Below are positions 45,197-55,239 of a stretch of DNA of 64,000 bases, one piece after another (positions within the stretch are counted from its first letter, which is position 1; each line of letters starts with the position of its first letter). The notes beneath the pieces are model-generated. The model saw nothing but the letters and a program-made list of their open reading frames with translations, was not told the DNA's origin and made no database searches. Location of the stretch: the NCBI GenBank assembly GCA_027924585.1, contig BSBM01000150.1, forward strand, positions 16,970,001 to 17,034,000, in the 5' to 3' direction. This DNA comes from Larix kaempferi (taxonomy: Eukaryota; Streptophyta; Pinopsida; Pinales; Pinaceae). Both the position numbers and the translations under genes were made by a program.

Positions 45197-46242
45197 ACGG
45201 TAAGTCTATAATGGCTTGGACTTTCAAGGGGTCTACAAAGATGCCTTTTTTCTGAAATGACAAACCCCAGCAGGCGACCTACTGTAACTCAAAAGACACA
45301 CTTGAGTGGGTTCAAGCAGATGTTGTATTTTCGACAACGCAAGAAAACTTGTCTAAGGTCGTCTAAATGGTCAGATCGTTTCTTAGATCGAGCAGTGAGG
45401 TCGTCTAGATAAACTTTTATGATTCTATGTAGATCGTGGAAGCAATAAGTCATGGTGCGTTGGAAAGTGGCTCCAGCATTCTTGAGACTGAAAGGCATGA
45501 CGCAATAGGCGAAGGTGCCCCATGGGGTAGTGAAAGCGGTCTTGTATTGATCTTCTTTACAAATTTTGATTTGGTTATATCCGGAGAAACCGTCCATAAA
45601 AGAAAATACCTCATGCCCCACACATTCATCGATTAGTTGGTCAATGAATGGTGTGGGGAAGTTGTCTTTGGGACAAGTGAGGTTGAGGTCTCGAAAATCA
45701 GTACAAACACGTATGGTGCCCAATTTCTTGTTTACTGGCATTGGGTTTGAAACCCAGGTGGTGTAGGCAATAGGATATATGAATCCTGCTTTTTGGAGTT
45801 TCTCAATCTCAGCCTTAACAGCTGGGATCTTAGACGGGTGAATTGGGCGTTGTTTTTGTCGGACAAGAGGCACATTGGGCCAAGTGTCGATGTGATGTTG
45901 CACAATGTTAGGATCGAGGCCAGGCATCTCGGTGTAAGACCAGGCAAAGACATCACAGAATTCTTGGAAGAGTTTCTTATATGCCTGAGTCTCCGCTTGA
46001 GTGCATGATGCGCCTAGCGAGATGAGCTCAGGTTTTCCAAGTGTGGTGGAAATGTTGATTTGTATAATAGGGGAAATGTTGGACATATTCCCCTCTTCGA
46101 AGGCATCTAGTGCTGGGATGGGGTCTTTGAACCAATCAACCTTAGTTGGTAGAAAATATTTTGATTCAACTGATAGTTGGTTTTCCGCGGTGGATGTAGA
46201 CGCCTCAGGGAGGAAGTATGATCGATGGTGCATATCACCCAA
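45197..46242 (-). pseudogene. Ty3/gypsy reverse transcriptase (Tat-like element), interrupted by Copia
   Basis: The frame 46242-45289 has a 110-residue N-terminal extension, then the RT core: FIYPIAYTTWVSNPMPVNKK, RVCTDFRDLNLTCPKDNFPT, FMDGFSGYNQI (residues 215-225), AFTTPWGTFAYCVMPFSLKN and KVYLDDL (YLDD at 278-281, a rarer variant of YVDD). After KCVF a stop replaces Gly. The frame then continues to KGIFVDPLKVQAIIDLP, where the Copia LTR begins at 45196. Everything beyond, including the RT-linked RNase H and most of the integrase, is lost. It would copy the element RNA into DNA in cytoplasmic particles. Confidence 0.92.
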
Positions 46243-46301
46243 GGGTAGTCCGGTGCAGTGAGTGTTTCTAGAATTTGCTCATCAGTACGAAAGTAATCAT
46301 A

Positions 46302-47356
46302 CTATAAATAACCTGGTTCGGGTTTGTATGTGGTTGAAATCATATAGATGGTATTGATTTCTTCCAAAGAAGATGATTTCGGAGGGTAGATCTCCTCGAT
46401 GAGGGGAGGAGATATCTCTAAGTCGACATTGTTCATCTCGTATAAAGCTGCTCTATAATCTGGGAGATCAGGATAGTGGTGTGAATAATGGCCATAAATG
46501 CCGCATATCACACAAGGGTGGTTAGTGTGAAGCGTTTTGTCGCGAGGTTGAGGAGGTGGCTCAAGTCTTATCACTGGAATTCCGGTGTCGTCATCCAACA
46601 TATTCATGTGTTCTTGGAGTGCAGGTAACTGTGGACATTGATGAGTGGCATGGCCTACGTCGTCACACAACGAGCACTTAGGGGGAATGCGAATAGTTGG
46701 GGGGTTCTTGGCTACCTTGGGGGTTGCTGGGGGGGTGTGAGTTATGGGTCTAGTGTTATAAGTTTGTGGGCCTCTGCCCCCTGTGTTTCGTAACGGAGGT
46801 GGGGCGTTTCTAGACGTTGATGCCGTAGTCACTATTGGGGGTGGTCTGTTTTGCAGATGAGTGATAGGAGGTGGTGGGTGGTTGGTAGTAGGGATAGGTT
46901 GTACCGTTGTAAAATAACAGTCGGAGTCAGCGGGGGGCTCGGAGCAGGTAAGTACCATACAGGTAACCCTAATGTTAAACCAGGAAGGTTGAGTGTAGCC
47001 ATTACTGGCGAACTGACAACTCCAGAAAACGGGAACAAGAATGGGATAGTATGAATTGGCGTTGTTCTGATATGAGTAGGCACTGTGGGTGTTTGTGGTA
47101 GTGACGAGGGCTGCTGTGTGGTGTGCGAAAGGGTGCACAAATCAGATGTTTTTGTTATCGGTAAAGGTGGTGGGATCGATGGAAATGTGGAAGTCATAGG
47201 TGATTCGGTGTAGATTCCAGGACCAATTGACGAGACAAATGATGTCGGTGCAGTTTGAACGGTTTGTTCAATCATTGGTAGCACATTTTGAGGGGCTGCG
47301 GGGGGCGTTAGGATCATAAAATGTGAGTTGATCAATCTTGATAACGCGTCCTTCAT
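46302..47356 (-). pseudogene. Second gag-like stretch between protease and RT
   Basis: Overlapping minus-strand frames hold PVMATLNLPGLTLGLP (similar to the true gag segment YMASLNLPNLARL), a Pro/Thr-rich part, and two zinc-knuckle boxes. The first, CSLCDDVGHATHQC, is intact CX2CX4HX4C. The second, CVICGIYGHYSHHY, has its last Cys replaced by Tyr. Gag's own knuckle (CSICGVYGHYTHNC) lies 5' of protease. The stretch therefore looks like a partial duplication of gag without the capsid. It ends about 60 bp before the RT frame. Confidence 0.6.
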
Positions 47357-48080
47357 GTGGGAACATCATGAGGCGGAACACAGATGAAGCGACGACTTTC
47401 ATTTTGTACATATAGCTACATCCAATAAGGAGGTTGTAGTCAAGCTGGGCATTGATCACTTCGATGTCGATGAGAACTAATTTTCCACCTAGTTCTACGG
47501 GTACGTTTGCTAAGAGGCCTTGTGGTTGAGCTGAGCGCCCGTCGTAAGCTCGTAATGCTGTGGTGGATGGTTGTAAAGTAGGGGAGCCAAGTTTCCGCCA
47601 CAGAAGAGTGGACATAACGCAGGTTGAAGCTCCTTCATCGATGATGCATCGATGCACAACAAGGTTTTGAATGTTTACGGATACTTGGAAGGCCAAATTT
47701 GATGGCAATCGAGGTTCGGCTTGGTCTAAGTTGAAAGCCATCATATGTGTATCCTTAGGGTCTACTCCTCTGATGGCGGATAGTAGTAGTTTTCGTTGTG
47801 TAGGGCATGTTTTCAATACCTCTAAAGCAAACATAGCAGCGGGGGATTGTGCTAAATCTTCCACGACGTTATAATTGGATGCTGCGCGAGCATTAGGATT
47901 GTTGTTAATCCTTCGCAGAGGGATGGGAGGGATTTTAGGTCCTCCGTCCAACAGCATATTTGGTATGCGTAGTGGTTGATCTAATGGAAGGGAGGTGGAT
48001 GCGTCAGTGGGAGGAGTTTCTGGGGGTGGGCCGTACTGATTCCTGCGAGTCTGGAGGTTGATGTCATTGGATGACATCAT
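47268..48080 (-). CDS. Retroviral-type aspartic protease region (Tat-like element)
   Basis: A 270-codon frame without stops. After a Pro-rich linker, residues about 125-215 form the protease: FQVSVNIQNLVVHRCIIDEG then ASTCVMS (the D-x-G-A-S-T active site, Asp148), GLLANVPVELGGKLVLIDIE, and LDYNLLIGCSYMYKMK in the place of the usual LLGRPWL motif. Ty3/gypsy proteases act as dimers and cut Gag-Pol in the particle. It is a separate frame from gag, so it depends on frameshifting or on the damage seen in gag. Confidence 0.8.
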   Translation of the reverse strand: MMSSNDINLQTRRNQYGPPPETPPTDASTSLPLDQPLRIPNMLLDGGPKIPPIPLRRINNNPNARAASNYNVVEDLAQSPAAMFALEVLKTCPTQRKLLLSAIRGVDPKDTHMMAFNLDQAEPRLPSNLAFQVSVNIQNLVVHRCIIDEGASTCVMSTLLWRKLGSPTLQPSTTALRAYDGRSAQPQGLLANVPVELGGKLVLIDIEVINAQLDYNLLIGCSYMYKMKVVASSVFRLMMFPHEGRVIKIDQLTFYDPNAPRSPSKCATND

Positions 48081-48140
48081 TAATAAATGGTGTGTGCGTG
48101 AATCCGTATGCTGATAATCAGTTGCGGCATAGGTGATTTG

Positions 48141-49779
48141 CTATTGAGGTGCAGCAGATCCTTGTGGGGGATCCATTGGGCGAGCATTTACTACTCCCTG
48201 GTTTGGCAATGGGTTTTGCAATATCATGGGTTGCGGTTGATTAAGTGGAGCTGGTTGTTCAGCATGGCCCTGGCGTTGGGCATCATCAGCCCAAAGCTTA
48301 CGTGCTTTCTCTAAATGGGGGCAGTTGTGAGTGTAGTGGCCATAGACTCCACATATAGAACATGGATGGTTTGTTCTCAGGTTATTGTTTTTCGCCTGCT
48401 TGGGCTGACAATCAGGATTCTGGTTGGGGGGAGTAGCGTTGTTATTATTTGGAGGATTGGGTGGTGGTGGACCTTGATTATGTTGTTGGTTGTTATCGCG
48501 GTTCCATCCTCTTCTGTGGTTTTGTTTCCGCCTTGGTTGCATTGGTTGTTTTGGTGTTGGGGCTGATTGTGTTGTGTGTACACTTGCCCTTGAGTAGTGG
48601 GAGGATTTTGGGGTGCCGCGGTGGATAATAAGTTGGTGGGATTGGAGGAGGTCTAGTTGCCTGCTGGGGTTGTTGGTAACCCTGAGCTATTGGAAGTGTT
48701 GGGTTAACTGGTGTAGCTTGTTGGGGGTAATACATTGGTTGGGTCGGTAAGTGAATTGGGTTCTGGGTGGCCGGTTGGTTATAGTATGTGGGTGGTACAT
48801 ATGTCGATGGCGCTTTCCCGTAGCAATGTGGTGGACAAGAGGGTCCATGAGTGTGATGAGTCTGATTCGTTGGAGCGTACGAAGTCATCGCTCCAGAATT
48901 AGATGTAGCCCTAGAGAGGTCTGGGGCATTTATGGTGCTCACCATGATAAAAGGTTTATTTTGTGTCGTGACTTGGCCGATAATACCATCAACGGCATGT
49001 GATGCCCCCGAAGCATCACCGCGTGAAGAATCTCCTCGTGGGGCGTCTGGTATGATGGTGTAGAGATAGCCTGACTGGGCATAAATCAGGTCAAATTGTT
49101 GAGCTTTTAAGATAGCTTCTTCTTCTGACTGGGGTCGTTCAGAAGCTACATCTTTGGCTATGAGGGGTAGGAGTGATTTGAGAAACCAATCCAAAAATAT
49201 ACGGTCGTCCAGTTTTATCTTGCAGAGGCTACGACGCTTGCGCCACTCATGGATATGGTCGGTGATGTGGGTAGCTGTGTTTTGTTTGCAAGACAACAAT
49301 ATTTCAACTTCTGCATCATAGCATACAGGTAGCTGAAAAACTGAAGGAAATTGGAGGCGAGGGATGTAAATGTATGGTGGGTCCCATGTGGTTGTTCAAT
49401 GTACCACTTGGCTGCAGAGCCAGTGAATGTTCGTTGCAACAGTCTTAGTCTAATGGAGTCATCCACTATGGAGTTAGATGAACACCATAGGTGAAATGAC
49501 ATTATGTGGTTTTGGGGATCTTCCCCAGGTTTTCCTTCAAATTTGGGGATGTCCGAGGGGAGCTTTGTAGGCATGGGTGGCCATGTAGGGTTGTGCTTGA
49601 TAGGATTGTTGGTTAACCTGGCTAGGTTTGGTAAGTTCAGACTAGCCATGTATGGTAAACTAGCAGATGGGTGTGGCGTAGTGACTGGAACATAACTGTT
49701 AATGGTGGCATTATGTAGTGGTCCATTGGCCCCTAAGGGTATGCTAGGTATTGAAGGTATGTGTCCTCCAACCGTTGTG
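48141..49779 (-). pseudogene. gag: Gag of the Tat-like element, split by frameshifts
   Basis: Three overlapping minus-strand frames make one Gag. The first (49779-49215) has SLPYMASLNLPNLARLTNNP, DIPKFEGKPGEDPQNHI and the capsid signature RTFTGSAAKWYIEQPHG. The second (49299-48493) has DHIHEWRKRRSLCKIKLDDR and FLKSLLPLIAKDVASERPQS, then a long Gln/Pro-rich part. The third (48542-48141) carries the zinc knuckle CSICGVYGHYTHNC near its middle. Two frameshifts separate them. The true N-terminus is lost, because the coiled-coil retroelement adjoins at 49781. Confidence 0.82.
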
Positions 49780-49780
49780 G

Positions 49781-50014
49781 TGCTACGAACATAAAATAAG
49801 ATAATAATTAAATAATTAATAATTAGGTTAACTAAAGTTAGGTTATGAAATGAGGCGTCTCCTCAACATCAAATTCCCGAGCCATATTTAAGGCAGGGCC
49901 ATCATTGTAACATATCATCTTTTATATCATCAATCAATATATTATTCTTATCTTATTATCCAATATGAGAGTCGGATTCGACTATTAACCTAGTGAACGG
50001 ATACGTTCACTGCA
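49781..50014 (+). repeat. 5' LTR of the coiled-coil retroelement (234 bp)
   Basis: It starts TGCTACGAAC and ends CACTGCA, is directly followed by a perfect primer-binding site and recurs inverted at 51867-52070. Its last 20 bases contain the hairpin GTGAACGGATACGTTCAC. Confidence 0.85.
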
Positions 50015-50016
50015 TT

Positions 50017-50028
50017 TGGTATCAGAGC
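50017..50028 (+). promoter_or_regulatory. Primer-binding site for initiator tRNA-Met
   Basis: TGGTATCAGAGC is a 12/12 match to the complement of plant initiator tRNA-Met, two bases after the LTR end. Confidence 0.92.
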
Positions 50029-50169
50029 CGGATTCGACTCCTTTGACCTGAGCTCGGATTCAGCTCAAAAATCAGAGTGGACTCACTCCTCCTTAGGTAA
50101 AGGTCGGACTCGGCTCATTCCTCCATTCCGGCTACTGGCCATACAATTGTCAGACCTTGTCTGAGCAGC

Positions 50170-50880
50170 TGGTCCTTGACCATAACCTGGCCATTGGCCA
50201 TCTCCTCCTCCCATAACCCCAATCGCATACACTCCTTCTCGCACAGCACTCCGCCATCCTCCCTTCTCCACAGAACACCTGCACACACCACGCTCCATCC
50301 ACCTTCCACCTGCCATCGCTCCACTGCCTTCCCCTGTGCCCTCCATTTCCATCCACATTACCCTTCTCTCCATTCGACTCCATCCACGTCACACTCCCCA
50401 TCCATTATTCCCCACCTCCCAGCACTCCCACTCCACCTGCCACCAACATCCCTCGCTGCGCCCAGCACCTGCGAGCTCCACCTGCATGCTCTCCACGCTG
50501 TTTCCCGTGACTGCCCCACCTCCCCACTGGCTCCCTCCCCTTCGCTCTTCCCTTCCACCTCCCACCTCTACCACATTCCTCTCGCTCCCTCACTAGCCTA
50601 CGCCCACGCATTCCTCCACTGCTCTTCCACGCCCACACCTGACCTCCACACTCTAATCGCTTCCCTACCACCCACGCAGCACCCCTCCCTGTTGCATCCT
50701 TCCACCGCAACACCCTTTCCCTGCTCGCCGTCTTCTCTATTCGCGACCCCATTTCCCCAATCACATCTCAGCCCAACTCCCGCCTCAATTCGGATTCCTC
50801 CTTCTGTGACCACCGTCCAGTCCCACGTCCACCCACGCAGCGCCGCTCCCACAGCTACTATTTTCATGCTGAAACCCTAC
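50170..50880 (+). other. C/T-rich, G-poor leader of the coiled-coil retroelement
   Basis: About 700 bp consist almost wholly of C, T and A on the plus strand (CCACCTCCC, CTCCATCCAC and similar), with very few Gs. Open frames on both strands follow from this bias and have no motifs. It lies between the primer-binding site and the coiled-coil ORF. Its 3' edge is an A run (50887-50898) followed by extremely AT-rich DNA up to about 51130. Confidence 0.7.
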
Positions 50881-51350
50881 ACACACAAAAAAAAAAAATT
50901 ACTATTATTATATAGTATATTATTGTTTTATTAAAATTTTAACAAATAAACCATAAACCATAATATATTATTATTGTAATTATTATATAATTATTAATAA
51001 TAATATCAAAATTGTTATTATACTTTAATAATAATAATTGTATAAATGATTACAATTATTAATTACAACAAAAAAAGGGGAAAATATCAAGGTCAAGAAG
51101 ATAATAATTATTTTATTTTAATGATAATTATTATTATCAAAGAATCGAAGAAGTCAAAATAAAAAAAATAAGTAAAGAAGACTATCTATCATTGAAGAAG
51201 GCAAGTTAGAAGAAGACTTGTGAAAGAAGTCAAGACCCTTTACCACTGGAAAAAATCAGAAACTATATATCGCCAAAGACGACCAAGTTTAAGAAAGACT
51301 CATCAAAGAAATCAAAGAAGATCATCCCACCGTCGAAGAAGTCAGAAACC

Positions 51351-51866
51351 ATGGAAGCCGATTTGCGAGAAAAATTAGAAGCCACGTTAAAACGTTATCG
51401 AAAAGACAATGAAGAATTGCGCGACATAAATAACAGTTCAAAAATAAGAATTGAATTACAAGAAAGGTACAATGAAATAAAAATCTCTGACCAACAAAGG
51501 CGTATAGAAAAATTGTATGCGCAAATTAATGAATTAAAAGCCGAAAATAAATTTAATCAGAGGTTAGGAAATCAAGATATAAAGAAGGAAATAAATAATT
51601 ATGATGCAGAAATAATACGCTTGAACAAAATCGTTAGCGACAAAGATGAAGAACTAATGCAGTTACGACATAAATTAGAAAGTCAAGAATCAGAGGTCGG
51701 CCGGTGTCGACAACAGATAAAAGTTCTTCAACAACAAAATGACGACTCTAAAAAGACACATAAGTCAGAGATTGCGAAGAGTAATAAAGCATTATCCAAC
51801 AATGCTGAAGAATTTTTTAGACTAAGAAATCATAACAAGATACTAGTCACAAAAATTAAGAAGTTG
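51351..51866 (+). pseudogene. Coiled-coil protein ORF, N-terminal part
   Basis: The ORF starts MEADLREKLEATLKRYRKDN and is made of heptad-type helix throughout: IEKLYAQINELKAENK, NYDAEIIRLNKIVSDKDEEL, SQESEVGRCRQQIKVLQQQN, ALSNNAEEFFRLRNHNKILV. It has few prolines and no zinc knuckle, capsid or enzyme motif. At 51866/51867 the frame enters an inverted LTR and ends in IVEFDSHIE, which is antisense LTR. The genuine continuation lies on the other strand (52082-52750), which repeats the last 90 bp. I do not recognise the protein. It could be a Gag substitute or a captured host gene. Confidence 0.7.
51777..51866 (+). repeat. 90-bp segment duplicated in inverted orientation at 52661-52750
   Basis: The plus-strand AAGAGTAATAAAGCATTATC and following sequence, up to AATTAAGAAGTTG, is nearly identical to the reverse complement of 52661-52750. 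It marks the overlap between the two halves of the folded-back element. Confidence 0.9.
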
Positions 51867-52070
51867 ATAGTCGAATTTGACTCTCATATTGAATAATAAA
51901 TAGGAATAATATATTAGATGATAGGATAAAAGATGATATGTTACAATGATGGCCCTGCCTTAAATATGGCTCGGGCATTTGATGTTGAGGAGACGCCTCA
52001 TTTCATAACCTAACTTTAGTTAACCTAATTATTAATTATTTAATTATTATCTTATTTTATGTTCGTAGCA
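51867..52070 (-). repeat. Inverted LTR of the coiled-coil retroelement, 3' truncated
   Basis: The reverse complement of 51867-52070 matches 49781-49985 (TGCTACGAACATAAAATAAG ... GATTCGACTAT). It lacks the last 29 bp of the LTR (49986-50014). On the minus strand it stands 3' of the C-terminal ORF half, so it is the element's 3' LTR. Confidence 0.88.
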
Positions 52071-52081
52071 TTGCCACTCTC

Positions 52082-52750
52082 TTAGAAAGGTTTTGTCCTC
52101 AAAGCCTTATAATGTTTCTGCATTATTTTATGTAGTGTCGTAGATGACGAAACATGTCGATACGAATTGCTAAGAGTCAAACATAACTTCTGATATGTCG
52201 ATGGATCAATCCATCCCAAATTGATTTGTTGTGGACTGATGGGATTCCCTACTGATGTGTCGTCAGGAGATTTGATCACATTAGTACCATTATCTTTCGA
52301 CATTTCCCACTTTTTCAAATATCGATTTTTATGGTTGGGGTGTCGATAGGGAACTTTCACGATGTCATTTTCATTTACGAATGTCGCCTTTAGAGCATTG
52401 ATATGAGTTGGAAGTTGTATTTTCGTCTCTTGAGGATTTAAGTTTTTGTTCTGTATCTTTTCCAACTTGTTTTCTAATTGCCTATTATCATTTTGAAACT
52501 TCTTAATCAATTCGACTTGCGATTTTTTGTCATCTTCAGATGTCTTAAGTTGTTCCTTAAGATCTTCATTATGACTTCTGATACAACTATTTTTTTCCTG
52601 CTTGTCTAGAAGTTTCCCTTCAATGTTGTCCATAGATTATTCTATCTTTCGGCTATTTTTCAACTTCTTAATTTTTGTGACTAGTATCTTGTTATGATTT
52701 CTTAGTCTAAAAATTTCTTCAGCATTGTTAGATAATGCTTTATTACTCTT
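52082..52750 (-). pseudogene. Coiled-coil protein ORF, C-terminal part
   Basis: The minus strand begins with the duplicated SNKALSNNAEEIFRLRNHNK segment and continues across a stop to MDNIEGKLLDKQEKNSCIRS, more coiled coil (LKEQLKTSEDDKKSQVELIK, NRQLENKLEKIQNKN), then a globular-looking tail: VKVPYRHPNHKNRYLKKWEM, INLGWIDPSTYQKLCLTLSN and HKIMQKHYKALRTKPF before the stop. The tail has Trp, His and Pro, unlike the rod. The stop lies 12 bp before the LTR, as expected at the 3' end of an internal region. At 52750 it is fused to the 5' LTR of the Tat-like element. Confidence 0.65.
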
Positions 52751-52754
52751 CTCC

Positions 52755-53204
52755 AAGATTGCTCCAAGGGTGAGATGTTCCAGGCTCCAATGGTCTCTTC
52801 TCCAAGATTGCTACAATGGTCAAGAACTCATGGGAGATTTTGACAGCATGAGGATATGATGATGGATGGATGGAAAGTGAGGAGCCCCTACCACCTTTTT
52901 ATAGTTTTTGGTGGTGAGGAATACCATTATGGTTTTGACCAATATGGTTTAGGTACCTTTTTCCCTCTTTTTTCATTTTTTTGAATATTTTTATTCCCTT
53001 TTAATATTTTTGGGAATTATGGACCCTTTTTGAGGGTTTTTTTTATGTTTTTTGAGAAAAAATATATCTTTTGAGGGGAAAAAGGGTGTATTATGGTCAT
53101 CTGGTGACCTTTTGATGGTTTTCGAGGCTCAAATGGTGGAAAAGTGGACAAATGGGTCATGTGAATAAGGAAATGAGCTATTGAACACTTTTTGGGTGTT
53201 AACA
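52755..53204 (-). repeat. 5' LTR of the Tat-like element (truncated)
   Basis: This is similar over its whole length to about 33290-33759 of the 3' LTR, including the terminal GGTGTTAACA at 53195-53204. The remaining 220 bp of LTR, the primer-binding site and the leader are replaced by the coiled-coil retroelement. Confidence 0.85.
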
Positions 53205-53209
53205 GTAAG
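53205..53209. other. Target-site duplication GTAAG, right copy
   Basis: Identical to 33063-33067 and directly adjoining the LTR terminus. Confidence 0.85.
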
Positions 53210-54640
53210 TAAGGCATGCCAATATAGATAATTTTGAATGTGCAAAGAAGATGATGGTACCAAACAAGCAACTAAGACCCAAAGGTAGCGGGGAATATGA
53301 CAGCCAACACTTAAGGACCCCCTATCGAATCATAGTCCTAATGTTGAATAGAATCTTCGGCCTACCAAATGGAAACAACTATAAACTCAGTTGGGTTCCA
53401 TTGATCTACCACGTTGTCACACATGGTATAGTCTTCAATTAGGCAGATATAATATCAGATAGTATGGCGTCCAACATTGCTATAGCTCAAACCATCCTTT
53501 CACAATAGAAAGCAGAATTTTTCATGTCTTCTTACCTCATTGATTGTATATTAGTCAAGAATCCTTTCCCTAAGTTGGGATGTACTTGGCAACGGACTGA
53601 GACTCCCCTTCATGTAGCATACCAAATAACTTGGGCTCATCAATATCAAGGGTATTACAAACTACTATGCAAAGAACTAATCATGCCCCTATTGGTTGCT
53701 CTTTAATAAAGAACCAAATTGTTTGTCAGACAATGCCTTGGTTGCAATAGGTGAGTACGGCGACTACTACTTCTCATTAAAAGGCACATACATAAGGATG
53801 TATCGGGGCACTAAACCTCCTTATCTACTGCCCAATTATGCTACAGATTTCATTGTGCATAAAGAAGCCATAAGACAAGTCTTCATCAATGGAATTGGTG
53901 ACTTTCTCCATCTAAAAAAAAAGCATCTTACCCACCTCTACCATTCAACATTGGTGCATACAAATTCCAAACGATTAGAGCTGTTAAAGGCTTCGTTTCC
54001 GACTTGGAAGCTTTTCACTTCGAGACTATATTTTTTGTAAGAAACGATAACAAAGGTAAAGTGGCTAAACATTATGCTTCTTGCAAAATCAATTTTGAAT
54101 ATTCAGATAATTTCCTGGCAGATGAGGAAATATATAAAGGGGTCAACAATGCGAAAGAGCTGCACAAAAAAATAAAGGGCAACCATGCACCTACTTCTAT
54201 CAAAATTACAACCCAGGAAAATGAAGCAGAAATACATATACAAAGGGAAGAATCAGCAGAGCAACAAAAGAAAGAGAAAGCATAAATACATAGCCAAAGT
54301 GAACAGGCCAAAAGGGTACAAGAAAAACAAGATAAAGAGGAAGCAGAAAGATTGCAAAACGAAGAATCCCATCGTGCAAGAGAAACTAAAGAAAATGAAG
54401 TTCTGAAAGAACATATCAGCAAAGAAGCGCAAGAAAAGATCCAACTAGCTATGCACAAGGAGACAACAAGTCCACAAGTCAATAGTCCAAAACCCATGAA
54501 CACAAACGTGCTAATCCCACTAACTGGAGGCCACTTACCATTTCCAGAGCTTGAGCTTACGTCGTTTACCCCATCCAAAGAACATACAGTGCCCCGATTG
54601 GACACGATTTTTTTTATTCAAAGAGAAAGACCATAACACG
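53210..54640 (+). pseudogene. Hypothetical ORF, part after the retrotransposon insertion
   Basis: The plus strand continues the ORF broken at 33067. Frames in order: MMVPNKQLRPKGSGEYDSQH, RIIVLMLNRIFGLPNGNNYK and LSWVPLIYHVVTHGIVFN (53251-53442); a middle part with MSSYLIDCILVKNPFPKLGC; IGEYGDYYFSLKGTYIRMYR and PPYLLPNYATDFIVHKEAIR (53696-54040); then a Lys/Glu-rich end from about 54150. Stops and frameshifts separate the parts. The body is globular with a charged coiled-coil tail. No named family recognised; it is probably the same kind of repeat-borne hypothetical protein as its left part. Confidence 0.55.
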
Positions 54641-55239
54641 ACGATCAGAAAAAAGAATGAAAATGACCGTTCAACCAGATATTGTCACCGTCATAGAAAA
54701 CACACTTGTTGAAGGCACCCAAAGGACCCCAAATTCACAGCCTCCATGAATGTCACAACTGCACAAGCAAGTGCTGGTAATGTCGAGAAGCTGCTTACCA
54801 CTATTGAGCGAAACAACCCTCAAGAGGTGGTGAACCAACCCTTTTTGTTGTTCATCTATTCTTCTTTGTCAATGAAAACAAATTTCCCTTCTTGAGAAAC
54901 TATTGCAGAAATGTTTATATGTAATGTGTACTTTTCAATGGATATTATTGGGATTCATTTTCTCTACAAAACCCAAATGCTTGTTCATATTTTTGTAACA
55001 GTGCTATATTTTATTACTTTTTTAGTTCAATGCTCTTCAGTTTCCTTGTTGGCAATGGCTTTTCAAGCTAAGCTCATAATGGAATATCCCAGGCAGTAGT
55101 GATATAAATATTAATCTCAGCTGATTTGTAAACTATGTAATCTCTTTTACATTCATAAAAACAAAGAAGCCAAGCAAAGCGACCTCTCCTCATCTACCTC
55201 CACGTTGAATAAATACAACCTTTATATTGAGAGCTACGA
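54641..55239. other. Interval right of the hypothetical ORF, no gene seen
   Basis: No motif-bearing frame. Could include the 3' UTR of the hypothetical ORF. Confidence 0.4.

Larger units (their letters stand above)
33068..53204 (-). mobile_element. Tat-like Ty3/gypsy retrotransposon with nested insertions, 20.1 kb
   Basis: Order on the minus strand: 5' LTR remnant (53204-52755), gag (49779-48141), protease (48080-47268), gag-like linker, reverse transcriptase (46242-45197), [Copia insertion], integrase tail (about 40385-39990), RNase H (39877-39449), antisense ORF, tandem arrays, polypurine tract, 3' LTR. Perfect GTAAG duplications flank it. The Tat-like call rests on its large size, the extra RNase H outside the RT region, the antisense plant-mobile-domain-like ORF and the repeat-rich 3' region. 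Such features are known from Tat/Ogre-type elements. Its own primer-binding site was lost together with the end of the 5' LTR. Confidence 0.8.

Noticed and set aside
50176-50934. 252-codon plus-strand ORF and several overlapping ORFs on both strands
   Set aside because: They result from the C-rich, G-poor composition, which removes stop codons; the frame is Ser/Pro/His/Thr-rich and lies in the leader of a retroelement.
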